Below the pieces are notes generated by a model. The model was given only the letters and a program-made list of their open reading frames with translations, ran no database searches and was not told where the DNA came from. Of a stretch of 64,000 bases of DNA, positions 9,698 to 17,650 are shown piece by piece. A program made the position numbers and the translations under genes. Positions within the stretch are counted from its first letter, which is position 1, and every line of letters starts with the position of its first letter. Source of the stretch: Trinickia terrae (lineage in GTDB: Bacteria; Pseudomonadota; Gammaproteobacteria; Burkholderiales; Burkholderiaceae); NCBI RefSeq assembly GCF_005144415.1, contig NZ_SWJE01000016.1, positions 62,001 through 126,000 of the forward strand. Reading direction: 5' to 3'.

Positions 9698-10381
9698 ATG
9701 CAGCACCGATACCTAGCCCAGGTTTGCACGCGAGCCGTCGCCGGGATGTTCATTGGCGTACTGATGGCCGCAGCTCCCGGCGCATTCGCCGACGAAGTAA
9801 GCAGTTTTAATCAGAATGCCGCAAATTTGACTCAGAACGGGTCGAATTCGCTGTCTCCCGATCTTTCCCTGAATTCCCAAGCGGACACCGCGGCCCCATC
9901 AGCCGGCGGTGCGAAGTCGTTTCTGGCTGGCATGGCCGGCAAGGCTGGCGATGTCGTCGTCGGCGCGCTGAACATGATTGGCGTGCGATACCGCTGGGGC
10001 GGCAATACGCCGGATTCCGGCCTCGATTGCAGCGGCTTCGTGCGCTACGTGTTCCAAGACACGCTCGGCCTTGCATTGCCGCGCCGCGCAGAGGAAATGA
10101 GCCGCGTCGGCGAGAAGGTTCGCATGAGCGAATTGAAGCCCGGCGATCTCGTCTTCTTCAACACGATGCGCCGTACGTTCTCGCACGTCGGCATCTACAT
10201 CGGCGACAACAAGTTCGTGCATTCGCCGTCCACCGGCAGCACGATCCGCGTCGACGATCTGGATGACAGCTATTGGGAAAAGCGCTTCACGGGCGCACGC
10301 CGCATCGAGACGCAGTTTCCGTTGAAGGCTGACGATCTGCGCCAGCGTGTGAATGCAGCGCTGGGCGGAAACGGCAACTGA
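9698..10381 (+). CDS. Secreted NlpC/P60 family cell-wall endopeptidase
   Basis: Predicted periplasmic cysteine peptidase cutting gamma-D-glutamyl-diaminopimelate bonds in peptidoglycan peptides. The 227-residue product has a signal peptide ending AFA-DE near residue 32, an Asn/Gln/Ser-rich linker, and a C-terminal NlpC/P60 domain with Cys111 (LDCSGF), His163 (SHVGIYIG) and a polar His175 (FVHSP). It is monocistronic, with a consensus promoter upstream and a terminator downstream. It follows the Yej importer, which in some bacteria takes up muropeptides, so a link to wall turnover is possible but only inferred. Confidence 0.92.
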   Translation: MQHRYLAQVCTRAVAGMFIGVLMAAAPGAFADEVSSFNQNAANLTQNGSNSLSPDLSLNSQADTAAPSAGGAKSFLAGMAGKAGDVVVGALNMIGVRYRWGGNTPDSGLDCSGFVRYVFQDTLGLALPRRAEEMSRVGEKVRMSELKPGDLVFFNTMRRTFSHVGIYIGDNKFVHSPSTGSTIRVDDLDDSYWEKRFTGARRIETQFPLKADDLRQRVNAALGGNGN

Positions 10382-10438
10382 CGTTTGCCGCTGCTGCTCC
10401 GGCAGTCGCGACCGTTCGATCCCGCTCAAAGCGAATAC

Positions 10439-10468
10439 AAAAGCCTGCTTCATTTGAAGCAGGCTTTT
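10439..10468. terminator. Bidirectional terminator between NlpC/P60 and patatin genes
   Basis: AAAAGCCTGCTTCA pairs with TGAAGCAGGCTTTT (14 bp, 2-base gap), A-rich on one side and T-rich on the other, midway between convergent genes. Confidence 0.92.
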
Positions 10469-10550
10469 GGCGTTTTCGCGCAATGCCGATTGGGCGGCGA
10501 AGTATCTGCGGGGCGCGCAGCAATGGCGCGCCAACCCTCCGCCGCACTGA

Positions 10551-11516
10551 TTACGCGGCCGCTGCGTGGCTCGCAGCCAGCTTGCGCTGCAACTCAGCAA
10601 AACTTTTCGCGACCGCCTCCTCGCCCGCCAGAATGGCCGCGTTGCGCTGCCCGAAATCGCTGCCGCCCATGGCCGCGAGATTCGGGCGAATCACGAAGTC
10701 GGCGTACTTCTCCAGCTCGTAGGTCTTGATCGTCTGCCCCATGATCGTGAAGGTCTGGAGCAGCACGTCGAACGAGCTTTGCGTGAGCGCCGATTCGGGA
10801 CGTGCCGAAATGTCTACCGCGATCACGAAGTCCGCACCCATCCTGCGTGCGAACGACGCGGGCACCGGGCTCACGAGCCCGCCGTCGACGTACTCGTGTC
10901 CGCCGATCTTCACCGGCTCGAAGATCGACGGCACGCTGCACGACGCGCGCACCGCAATGCCGGTATTGCCGCGCTGGAAGAGGATCGGCTGGCCGCTCCT
11001 CAAGTCGGTCGCGACGACGCCGAGCGGCTTGGCCATCTTTTCGATCGGCCGGTTGTTGAGCGTCGTGTTCAGGTAGTTCTGCAGCGCCACACCTTGCAGG
11101 AAGCCGCGCGCGCGAAACGGCATCGCCCAGTCGCTGATCGAGGCTTCGTCCATCGTTAATGCGAGCTTGTTGATCGCGATGCCGCTCATGCCCGAGGCAT
11201 ACAGCGCGCCGACGACCGCGCCCGCGCTCGTTCCGCACACGATATCGACCTGGATGTTGCGCGCTTCGAGCGCCTTGATGACGCCGATATGCGCGAAGCC
11301 GCGCGCTGCCCCGCCACCGAGCGCGAGCGCGACACGAAGCGGGCGTTCGCGTGTCGCGGCGGCTGGCTGCGGCGCGGCAGGCGGAGCAGCCGGGGCAGTG
11401 TTTGCGACCGATTCACTGCTGGTTTTGGTGCCGGTCGAGGCGCAAGCGGACAGCACGGCCGATGCGCACGCAAGCGAAAATGTGCGGCGGGTGAGGCGAG
11501 GGGACGAGGGCTTCAA
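10551..11516 (-). CDS. Patatin-like phospholipase (RssA type), probable lipoprotein
   Basis: Serine-aspartate lipid acyl hydrolase. The oxyanion motif GGGAARGF (residues 67-74), nucleophile motif GTSAG (Ser97) and catalytic Asp in YVDGGLVSP are all present. The N-terminus RRTFSLACASAVLSAC reads as a lipoprotein signal with lipobox Cys25, placing the enzyme at the membrane. I chose the TTG start at 11516 because GGAG sits 6 bases upstream and it puts the signal peptide at the N-terminus (321 residues). An ATG at 11702 in the same frame would add 62 Pro-rich residues that would spoil the signal. The larger open frame upstream is a shadow of gltX. Physiological substrate unknown. Confidence 0.87.
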   Translation of the reverse strand: MKPSSPRLTRRTFSLACASAVLSACASTGTKTSSESVANTAPAAPPAAPQPAAATRERPLRVALALGGGAARGFAHIGVIKALEARNIQVDIVCGTSAGAVVGALYASGMSGIAINKLALTMDEASISDWAMPFRARGFLQGVALQNYLNTTLNNRPIEKMAKPLGVVATDLRSGQPILFQRGNTGIAVRASCSVPSIFEPVKIGGHEYVDGGLVSPVPASFARRMGADFVIAVDISARPESALTQSSFDVLLQTFTIMGQTIKTYELEKYADFVIRPNLAAMGGSDFGQRNAAILAGEEAVAKSFAELQRKLAASHAAAA

Positions 11517-11722
11517 CGATTTCTCCAGCGGCGGCGCACGGCCCGGCTTCGATTCGGGCGGACTGCCGGCCAGCTCCGGCAAGTTCGGTATCGGCGCCGC
11601 AATCAAGCAAAGATGGCCGCGCGTGGGCGGCCGTATCGCGCCTGACGCGTGGCGCGGCGCGCGGACATCATAAAGCAAAGCGTGGCAGACGAACCGCGGC
11701 ATGGAGAAAAGTCGCCGGCGGT

Positions 11723-11728
11723 TATAAT
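11723..11728 (+). promoter_or_regulatory. Probable -10 element upstream of gltX
   Basis: A consensus TATAAT hexamer lies about 125 bases before the gltX start. No good -35 is seen at standard distance, so the call rests on the -10 alone. Confidence 0.4.
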
Positions 11729-11852
11729 TCCCGTTTATTTCGAATCGATTCACCGCGCGACACGTGCGCTGCTTTCCGCGAATTCGCGAGCCGGCAGCGA
11801 GCTGCGACTCCATCGGCGATCGCGCGTCCCGTTCTCGAGTTTTCAATTGCCT

Positions 11853-13262
11853 ATGACCACCTCCGTTCGCACCCGCTTCGCACCCAGCCCGACTGGCTTC
11901 ATCCATCTGGGCAACATCCGTTCCGCGCTTTACCCGTGGGCGTTCGCGCGCAAGATGAAGGGGACGTTCGTGCTGCGTATCGAAGATACCGATGTCGAGC
12001 GTTCGACGACGGAGGCCGTCGATGCGATCCTCGAAGGGATGGCGTGGCTCGACCTCGATATCGACGAAGGCCCGTTCTACCAGATGCAGCGGATGGACCG
12101 CTATCGCGAAGTGCTCAAGCAGATGATCGATCAAGGGCTCGCGTACCCGTGCTACATGTCGACGGAAGAGCTCGATGCATTGCGCGAGCGGCAGCGTGAA
12201 GCTGGCGAGAAGCCGCGCTACGACGGCACGTGGCGCCCGGAGCCGGGCAAGACGCTGCCGCAACCGCCTGCCGGCGTCCAGCCGGTGATGCGCTTCAAGA
12301 ACCCGCTGACGGGCGTCGTCGCGTGGGACGACGCGGTGAAGGGGCGCGTCGAGATCTCCAACGAGGAGCTCGATGACCTCGTGATCGCCCGGCCGGACGG
12401 CACGCCGACCTACAACTTCTGCGTCGTAGTCGACGATCTCGACATGCGTATCACGCACGTGATCCGCGGCGACGACCATGTCAACAACACGCCGCGCCAG
12501 ATCAACATCCTGCGCGCGCTCGGCGCCGAGCCGCCGGTCTACGCGCACTTGCCGACGGTGCTCAACGAGCAGGGCGAGAAGATGAGCAAGCGTCATGGCG
12601 CGATGAGCGTGATGGGGTATCGCGACGCAGGCTACCTGCCTGAAGCGGTGCTCAACTACCTTGCGCGGCTTGGCTGGTCGCACGGCGATGCGGAGGTGTT
12701 CTCGCGCGAGCAGTTCGTCGAGTGGTTCGATCTCGAGCATCTCGGCAAGTCGCCGGCGCAGTACGACCACGACAAGCTCAATTGGCTCAACAATCACTAC
12801 ATCAAGGAAGCGGACAACGCGCGCCTTGCCGACCTGGAGAAGCCGTTTCTCGCGCAGCTCGGCATCGACGAAGCGGCGATCGCGGGCGGCGCGGATCTCG
12901 CTGGTGTCGTCGCGCTGATGAAAGACCGCGCGACGACGCTCAAGGAGATCGCGGATAACGCCGCGATGTTCTATCGCGTGCCGGCGCCTGAAGCCGAAGC
13001 GCTCGCGCAGCACGTCACTGAAGCGGTGCGCCCGGCGCTTGCCGAGTTCGCTTCGGCATTGCGCACGGCAGAGTGGACCAAGGAGGGCATTTCTGCCGCG
13101 CTGAAGGCGGCGCTGACAGCGCACAAGCTCAAGATGCCGCAACTGGCGATGCCGGTGCGCCTGCTCGTCGCCGGCACGACGCATACGCCGTCGATCGATG
13201 CGGTGCTGATGCTGTTCGGTCGCGATGTCGCGGTGAGCCGCATAGAGAAGGGGCTCGCGTAA
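11853..13262 (+). CDS. gltX: Glutamate--tRNA ligase
   Basis: Charges tRNA-Glu with glutamate. The 469-residue class I synthetase has the HIGH-type motif in [12 protein letters not shown] (residues 11-22) and the KMSKR loop [10 protein letters not shown], with an alpha-helical anticodon-binding C-terminal half. Length matches bacterial GluRS. The start at ATG 11853 gives [15 protein letters not shown]; the longer open frame is non-coding. Notably, the gene is followed within 400 bases by two tRNA-Glu genes, its own substrate. Confidence 0.98.
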   Translation: MTTSVRTRFAPSPTGFIHLGNIRSALYPWAFARKMKGTFVLRIEDTDVERSTTEAVDAILEGMAWLDLDIDEGPFYQMQRMDRYREVLKQMIDQGLAYPCYMSTEELDALRERQREAGEKPRYDGTWRPEPGKTLPQPPAGVQPVMRFKNPLTGVVAWDDAVKGRVEISNEELDDLVIARPDGTPTYNFCVVVDDLDMRITHVIRGDDHVNNTPRQINILRALGAEPPVYAHLPTVLNEQGEKMSKRHGAMSVMGYRDAGYLPEAVLNYLARLGWSHGDAEVFSREQFVEWFDLEHLGKSPAQYDHDKLNWLNNHYIKEADNARLADLEKPFLAQLGIDEAAIAGGADLAGVVALMKDRATTLKEIADNAAMFYRVPAPEAEALAQHVTEAVRPALAEFASALRTAEWTKEGISAALKAALTAHKLKMPQLAMPVRLLVAGTTHTPSIDAVLMLFGRDVAVSRIEKGLA

Positions 13263-13289
13263 GCGGCGCTTCTGCAATGGGCCATGTAC

Positions 13290-13327
13290 GCATGCAGCTC
13301 CGAAAAAGCTGCATGCAAAAAATTTTC
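13290..13327 (+). terminator. Probable terminator after gltX
   Basis: GCATGCAGCT and AGCTGCATGC form a perfect 10-bp stem with a CCGAAAA loop, followed by AAAAAATTTT. The T-run is short, so termination strength is uncertain. Confidence 0.6.
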
Positions 13328-13347
13328 ACAAGAAAGCGAGTAGGGTA

Positions 13348-13376
13348 TTTACAGAACGGAAATCGGTCTCTACAAT
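13348..13376 (+). promoter_or_regulatory. Sigma-70 promoter for the tRNA-Ala/Glu/Asp cluster
   Basis: TTTACA (13348-13353), 17-base spacer, TACAAT (13371-13376), ending 18 bases upstream of tRNA-Ala. Confidence 0.75.
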
Positions 13377-13394
13377 CTCGTTTCTGTTCTGCAA

Positions 13395-13470
<76 letters not shown>

Positions 13471-13610
13471 TCAGAACAAGTGAAGTCGTTTCGCAGAGCG
13501 GTATGCAGCGGTAAAAAAGACTTCACAAGCAGTAGTTAAGCAGTTAGAATAGCGTTCTTCGCTGATGACGAAAGTTAGCGGCGGAAACGAGACAGATCTG
13601 AAAAGATTTT

Positions 13611-13686
13611 GTCCCCTTCGTCTAGAGGCCTAGGACATCACCCTTTCACGGTGAGTACAGGGGTTCGAATCCCCTAGGGGACGCCA
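13611..13686 (+). tRNA. tRNA-Glu(TTC), copy 1
   Basis: Acceptor GTCCCCT/AGGGGAC, discriminator G, encoded CCA. The anticodon arm TCACC-CTTTCAC-GGTGA gives anticodon TTC. The mature region is identical to copy 2 at 13906. Probably co-transcribed with tRNA-Asp copy 1, from which it is separated by an 80-base structured spacer. Confidence 0.97.
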
Positions 13687-13694
13687 AGACATCG

Positions 13695-13751
13695 GTGTCG
13701 CTTCGGAAGAGAAGCAGCGCAGCTTGTGAGAAAAGACCGACGCTCACGAGC
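13695..13751 (+). other. Structured spacer between tRNA-Glu and tRNA-Asp, copy 1
   Basis: Two successive hairpins. Hairpin A is GTGT-c-GCTTC / GAAGC-a-GCGC (13695-13720). Hairpin B is GCTTGTGAG / CTCACGAGC with a 12-base loop (13722-13751). The same two hairpins recur with compensatory changes in copy 2 (13990-14046), which supports a real RNA fold, perhaps a processing signal in the tRNA precursor. Function is inferred. Confidence 0.6.
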
Positions 13752-13766
13752 CATGGTGTAAAGACT

Positions 13767-13843
13767 GGAGTGGTAGTTCAGTCGGTTAGAATACCGGCCT
13801 GTCACGCCGGGGGTCGCGGGTTCGAGTCCCGTCCACTCCGCCA
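13767..13843 (+). tRNA. tRNA-Asp(GTC), copy 1
   Basis: Acceptor GGAGTGG/CCACTCC, discriminator G, encoded CCA. The anticodon loop CTGTCAC in stem CCGGC/GCCGG gives anticodon GTC. It differs from copy 2 by a T-A to C-G swap in the acceptor stem. Confidence 0.97.
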
Positions 13844-13846
13844 GAC

Positions 13847-13881
13847 AAAGCCCGTTCAGGTCACGCTTGAACGGGCTTTTT
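13847..13881 (+). terminator. Terminator after tRNA-Asp copy 1
   Basis: AAAGCCCGTTCA pairs with TGAACGGGCTTT around a 9-base loop, followed by TTTC. It implies that copy 2 of the Glu-Asp unit needs read-through or its own promoter. Confidence 0.85.
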
Positions 13882-13905
13882 CATTAAAGGTGTAAGCAGT
13901 ACTTT

Positions 13906-13981
13906 GTCCCCTTCGTCTAGAGGCCTAGGACATCACCCTTTCACGGTGAGTACAGGGGTTCGAATCCCCTAGGGGACGCCA
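13906..13981 (+). tRNA. tRNA-Glu(TTC), copy 2
   Basis: Same mature sequence as the copy at 13611, including acceptor GTCCCCT/AGGGGAC, anticodon TTC and encoded CCA. Start of the second unit of a tandem Glu-Asp duplication about 295 bases long. Confidence 0.97.
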
Positions 13982-13989
13982 GAACATCT

Positions 13990-14046
13990 GCGTCGCTTCG
14001 AAAGAGAAGCAACGCAGCTTGCGAGAGCCGACCGACGCTCGCAAGC
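13990..14046 (+). other. Structured spacer between tRNA-Glu and tRNA-Asp, copy 2
   Basis: Hairpin A' is GCGT-c-GCTTC / GAAGC-a-ACGC (13990-14015). Hairpin B' is GCTTGCGAG / CTCGCAAGC with a 12-base loop (14017-14046). Relative to copy 1, the changes fall mostly at paired positions and preserve pairing. Confidence 0.6.
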
Positions 14047-14061
14047 CATGGTGCAAAGACT

Positions 14062-14138
14062 GGAGCGGTAGTTCAGTCGGTTAGAATACCGGCCTGTCAC
14101 GCCGGGGGTCGCGGGTTCGAGTCCCGTCCGCTCCGCCA
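14062..14138 (+). tRNA. tRNA-Asp(GTC), copy 2
   Basis: Acceptor GGAGCGG/CCGCTCC, discriminator G, encoded CCA, anticodon GTC. The acceptor differs from copy 1 by a compensated base-pair change, so both copies should fold and be functional. Confidence 0.97.
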
Positions 14139-14143
14139 AGACG

Positions 14144-14178
14144 AAACCCGTTCAAGTGCAAGCTTGAGCGGGTTTTTC
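14144..14178 (+). terminator. Terminator after tRNA-Asp copy 2
   Basis: AAACCCGTTCAAG pairs with CTTGAGCGGGTTT (one G-T pair) followed by TTCTTT. It is the diverged counterpart of the terminator at 13847. The decayed transposase begins two bases after it. Confidence 0.85.
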
Positions 14179-14179
14179 T

Positions 14180-15155
14180 TTAATAGGCGATTTTTCTGAT
14201 ATCCGGCGCGAAGGCGAAGAACGGAATCACCCGCTCCCAGGCCCGCCGCCAGAGTATCGCGATGGGCGGGTATTTCGTGTTCCACGGGCCGGCACCGAAC
14301 GCGTCCAGCGCCACGGCGGCAGCTTCGTCTGTCGGCGCCCGATAGACTTCCTTGCGCGCCGCCGGGACCGATTTGCGGTCCTTCCAACTCGCGAATTCGA
14401 GCGAATTGCGGATCAGATGCACGATGCAGCTCTGCACCGTCATTTCCGGGAACACCGCGTTGATCGCTTCCGGGAAGCCTTTTAGCCTGTCGACCACGGC
14501 AATCAGGATGTCTTGCACGCCGCGCGTACCGTCGCGGCGCACGCCCAGTGCCAGGTAGATCGCCTTGTTGCGCACCAAGCCTTCGTCGCGAATCTTGACC
14601 CGCAGCGCGTCGAAGAACACCACCGGGTACATCGGCTCCAGCGGCCGCTGGAGCCATACGCGGATCTGATCGATGACCGCGTCGATCACCATGCTGATGA
14701 AGTCTGGCGACACCTCGATGCCGTACATCTCCAACAGGAAACCCTGAATTTCCCGCACGCTCATGCCGCGCGCGTACATCGCGATGAGCTTGTCGTCGAA
14801 CCCGGTGAAGTGTCGCTCGCCCTTGGCGATCAGCACCGGGTCGAACGTACCTTCGCCGTCGCGCGGGATATCGACGTCGAACGTGTCGTCGTCCGTCGTG
14901 ATGCGCTTGTGGCTCGTGCCGTTGCGGTGAGATTCGTGCTGCTTTCCGGCTTGGCTTCGCCCTTCTCGTAGCCGAGATGATGCGTCAGCTCGGCGCCCAG
15001 CGCACACTCGAAGCTCGCCTTTTTGAGCGCCGCGAGTTGTTCGTTGATCGTTGCACGATCCGGCGTTCCGAGGACCAACTGCTTGATCAATTCCGGGACA
15101 GATTCAGCCCCTTGCCCGGTTCTACCGTCGTTTCTTCCTTACGTTTACGTGGCAT
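14180..15155 (-). pseudogene. Decayed IS256-family transposase
   Basis: Remnant of a mutator-type (IS256) DDE transposase. Recognisable segments are MPRKRKEETT, IKQLVLGTPDRATINEQLAAL, HFTGFDDKLIAMYARGMSVR and VVFFDALRVKIRDEGLVRNK (containing a catalytic Asp). The natural start is ATG 15155 with AAGGAG upstream. Two single-base losses break the frame, one in a G-run near 15115 and one near 14930, so three frames must be joined. The protein also stops at ...DIRKIAY, just before the usual TTNAIES-type continuation, so the C-terminal third including the last catalytic Glu is missing. It abuts the terminator of tRNA-Asp copy 2. It cannot encode an active enzyme. Confidence 0.9.
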
Positions 15156-15213
15156 AGAGCGACTCCTTGGCCGCCAAGTTTATGCCTCACACACAAGGTT
15201 TCGGACAGGCTCC
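14180..15213 (-). mobile_element. Truncated IS256-type insertion sequence remnant
   Basis: The transposase start-side flank is kept: between the ATG at 15155 and about 15213 the minus strand reads a GAGCCTGTCCGAAACC-type end, which resembles the terminal repeat of such elements. The opposite end is absent, lost at the tRNA-Asp terminator boundary at 14180, so no pair of inverted repeats or target duplication can be shown. The outer boundary near 15213 is approximate. Confidence 0.65.
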
Positions 15214-16222
15214 TGGATGGGCGCGCCCCGGCTCTCATAGCCTCAACTGCTCGAACCGTCCGATGCGGACCAGTATGCCGGGCAGTGTGCGAGGAGATCG
15301 GTCCGACAACTGATTGCCCCTATCCCGATCATGCGACGGCACAACCCTGTTTCGTTTTCGTTAGAGACTGCTTGACCAGGAAGATCAGTCTACAGAAATG
15401 AATTGTCTGTTTCTTGAATGAATTCCCTCCTTTGCCTAATCTGACCGAGCAAAAAGGTTGGATGACGATATGGGGGTGTATCGAATGGATAATTCACACT
15501 CTGTGTTATTGACGGTTTTTATATTAACTCCAGGGAAATCTGTTTTTAATTAAAAATGGGGGTGGCCGGTTGCCGAGCGCGTTTTTCCCGTTTCTCATGG
15601 AAAACATCGTTTTCAATGCACGCTTGGATTGAGGATTACTCTGAAATGGACGAGGCAGCGGTATTTTCATTTGGGCCGATTGCTCAATTGCATCCTTATG
15701 CCGGAATTTCGGAGGGCAATGTCTTCTTTGCAGGGGGAGCACACATCGTTGAAACATGCATGGATCGAAGGCGTCTTGGAATCGGCGGTTCGGGCTTCGC
15801 TGGAAATTTTGCATGGAGCGGCTTGATCGGCTCGCACTGCTGGAGTAGCCGTTTTGCCATGCGCCGGCTTCAAATTCATCCCCAGCCTGGCGCGCTAATC
15901 CATCGCTTGGCTTAAGCAAAGCGATTAGCTTGTCACTCAGGCAGAGCGATTGGTGTGCAATGGTTGCTCGAGGTCCTTGTGCGTGTGTCATTTCTCTTGG
16001 CCTTTAGGGGAGCTTTGCGCGTGCCTATCCTGCCGCCAGCCTTGTTGCGCACGCGAGATCCCGCTGAGCAAGCGTCGCACCCAAGCGCTTTTTGCTTTGG
16101 TTCGGCAATGGCACGACGTTTTCTTCGCGATGCCGAACAGCCGCATGCTTTATCAACCCAAGTCAGCCCGTGACGTTCGAAGAACGACATAGGGCATTTC
16201 ATAGGCTCTCAAGGAGAACATC
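15214..16222. other. One-kilobase stretch without a recognisable gene
   Basis: Between the IS end and the DUF1996 gene the sequence is visibly AT-richer than the rest of the window, especially 15360-15560. It starts with a diverged copy of a repeat also found at 17937-17980 (here 15286-15329). Overlapping open frames exist on both strands (about 15556-15915 plus, 15524-15991 minus), but neither gives a recognisable protein, signal peptide or good ribosome site. An imperfect inverted repeat with arms containing CGCTT and AAGCG lies near 15898-15930. It looks like degraded or imported DNA. Confidence 0.5.
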
Positions 16223-17650
16223 ATGAAATGGATTAGGATCGGGGCGTTTTGGGCCGTGTGCTGCATATCCAGCGCGGCGTCGGCAGGCACGAGCGGCCAA
16301 TTCAATGTGGAATGCCCCCTTTCCCATACGCTGGCTGATGATGCCATCGTGTATCCTGGTCAGCCGGGTATTGCCATGTGGCACGATTTCTTCGGCAACA
16401 AATCGGCAAATGCGTTTACCACAGGCAAGAGTTTGTTGGCACAGCCTGCTACCACGTGCGACAACTATGCGGACGCTTCTTCGTACTGGGCGCCCTCGCT
16501 GCGGCTTGCGGATGGCCGCGTCATCCGGCCGATGTACCAGAAGACGTACTACAGGGCCATTGGTGTGGACAAGTATCCCGTCTCGCCGCTGCCCGATGGT
16601 CTGCAATTGCTAGCGGGCAATCATCACGGCTTTGAGCCGTCGGCTCCCATTACCTTCATTTGCTCTGGTCAGAATTACAGCAAGACGATTCCCGCCGGGT
16701 GTACACCGAACGAGCAGGGGTTCGTGCAGTTCAACGTTGCGGTGCTGTTCCCGGATTGCTGGGACGGCCAGCATCTTTCACCCATTTTCGGGAAGCAGCC
16801 GCTGCAGGTTCAGCGCGAACGCGCCATGTCCGGGCGGCAGGGCAACGCGGTGTATAGCGACAGCACCGGCAAATGCGCTGCCAACTACGTCCATATTCCC
16901 CAACTGAATCTGAATCTGGCCTATAACCTTGGAACGACAACGAACCTGGATGGCGCGCAACTATCGATGGACCCGACCGTTGTGGACGGCAAGGTGGTGC
17001 AAGAGAATTGGGGCTCGCTGTACACGGCTCACGCCGATTTTGTCAACGGCTGGCAGAACCATGCTGCGCAGTACATGGTGACGTATTGCCTGAACAAAGG
17101 CTGGGCATGCGACAAGCGAATTCCCTTCGATTACAGCGAAGCGCTTGCCGATACCACGCTGAGCAATTTGCGCCCCAATGAAAATACCGGCAGTGCGCAT
17201 CAAATCCATGCCAAGGCGCGTTACAGGGGCGATGCCGATCAGGAAATCGCTCTACTGCGCTTTGCCGTGCCTGACAAGCCGGACGTTCGTGCATTGCCCA
17301 ACCCGAAATACGCTGTCCAGCTCTATGGCGCCAATGCTTCCACTAACTCGGCGCGTATCATTGCCCTGTTCGAGACCGACGATAACTGGGATGAGGCGAG
17401 CGCTACCTGGAGCAATACGCCTCTTTGTCCCGATTCCGGACGTGTTTCCACGATGTATTTGAACAACGTTCCGGCCTATCGTACGTTCGACGTGACGGAT
17501 TTTGTCAAGGATGCCCAGGCCCAGGGTAAAAAGACGATTTCATTCTGCGTGCGAGGCACCGACGCCAAAGAAGACATTTCCAGCGTATTCGCTTTTGATT
17601 CTCGCGAGGGTGCCAACCCGCCGCTACTGATCCTGCCGTCCAATCCATGA
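16223..17650 (+). CDS. Secreted DUF1996 protein with C-terminal CBM96/DNRLRE-like domain
   Basis: A 475-residue exported protein. The signal peptide ends ASA-G near residue 22. Residues about 40-290 match the DUF1996 pattern (MWHDFFGN, YWAPSL, PMYQKTYYR, LLAGNHHG, VLFPDCWDG, YVHIPQLNLNLAYNL). Residues about 325-475 look like a DNRLRE/CBM96-type beta-sandwich (ALLRFAVP, ETDDNWDEASATWSNTPL, YRTFDVTDFVKDA, FAFDSREGANPPLLIL), a module linked to polysaccharide binding. AAGGAG lies 9 bases before the ATG. No catalytic residues can be named; DUF1996 has no settled function to my knowledge. It stands alone in the accessory island, followed by tandem hairpins. A carbohydrate-associated extracellular role is inferred. 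Confidence 0.85.
   Translation: MKWIRIGAFWAVCCISSAASAGTSGQFNVECPLSHTLADDAIVYPGQPGIAMWHDFFGNKSANAFTTGKSLLAQPATTCDNYADASSYWAPSLRLADGRVIRPMYQKTYYRAIGVDKYPVSPLPDGLQLLAGNHHGFEPSAPITFICSGQNYSKTIPAGCTPNEQGFVQFNVAVLFPDCWDGQHLSPIFGKQPLQVQRERAMSGRQGNAVYSDSTGKCAANYVHIPQLNLNLAYNLGTTTNLDGAQLSMDPTVVDGKVVQENWGSLYTAHADFVNGWQNHAAQYMVTYCLNKGWACDKRIPFDYSEALADTTLSNLRPNENTGSAHQIHAKARYRGDADQEIALLRFAVPDKPDVRALPNPKYAVQLYGANASTNSARIIALFETDDNWDEASATWSNTPLCPDSGRVSTMYLNNVPAYRTFDVTDFVKDAQAQGKKTISFCVRGTDAKEDISSVFAFDSREGANPPLLILPSNP

Noticed and set aside
11517-11702. N-terminal extension of the patatin-like protein from ATG 11702
   Set aside because: It would bury the lipoprotein signal 62 residues into the protein. The TTG at 11516 has a good ribosome site; the extension overlaps the gltX promoter region.
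13287-13320. The GCATGCAGCT inverted repeat as a recombination site
   Set aside because: Position after gltX and the following A/T run fit a transcription terminator better.
14930-15115. Programmed frameshift in the IS256-type transposase
   Set aside because: Two separate single-base losses plus a missing C-terminus indicate decay. IS256-type transposases are normally made from one frame, and no slippery heptamer with a downstream structure was evident.
15524-15991. 155-residue minus-strand and 119-residue plus-strand frames in the gene-poor stretch
   Set aside because: They overlap each other, lack ribosome sites and recognisable motifs, and cannot both be real. They are left as part of an unexplained region.
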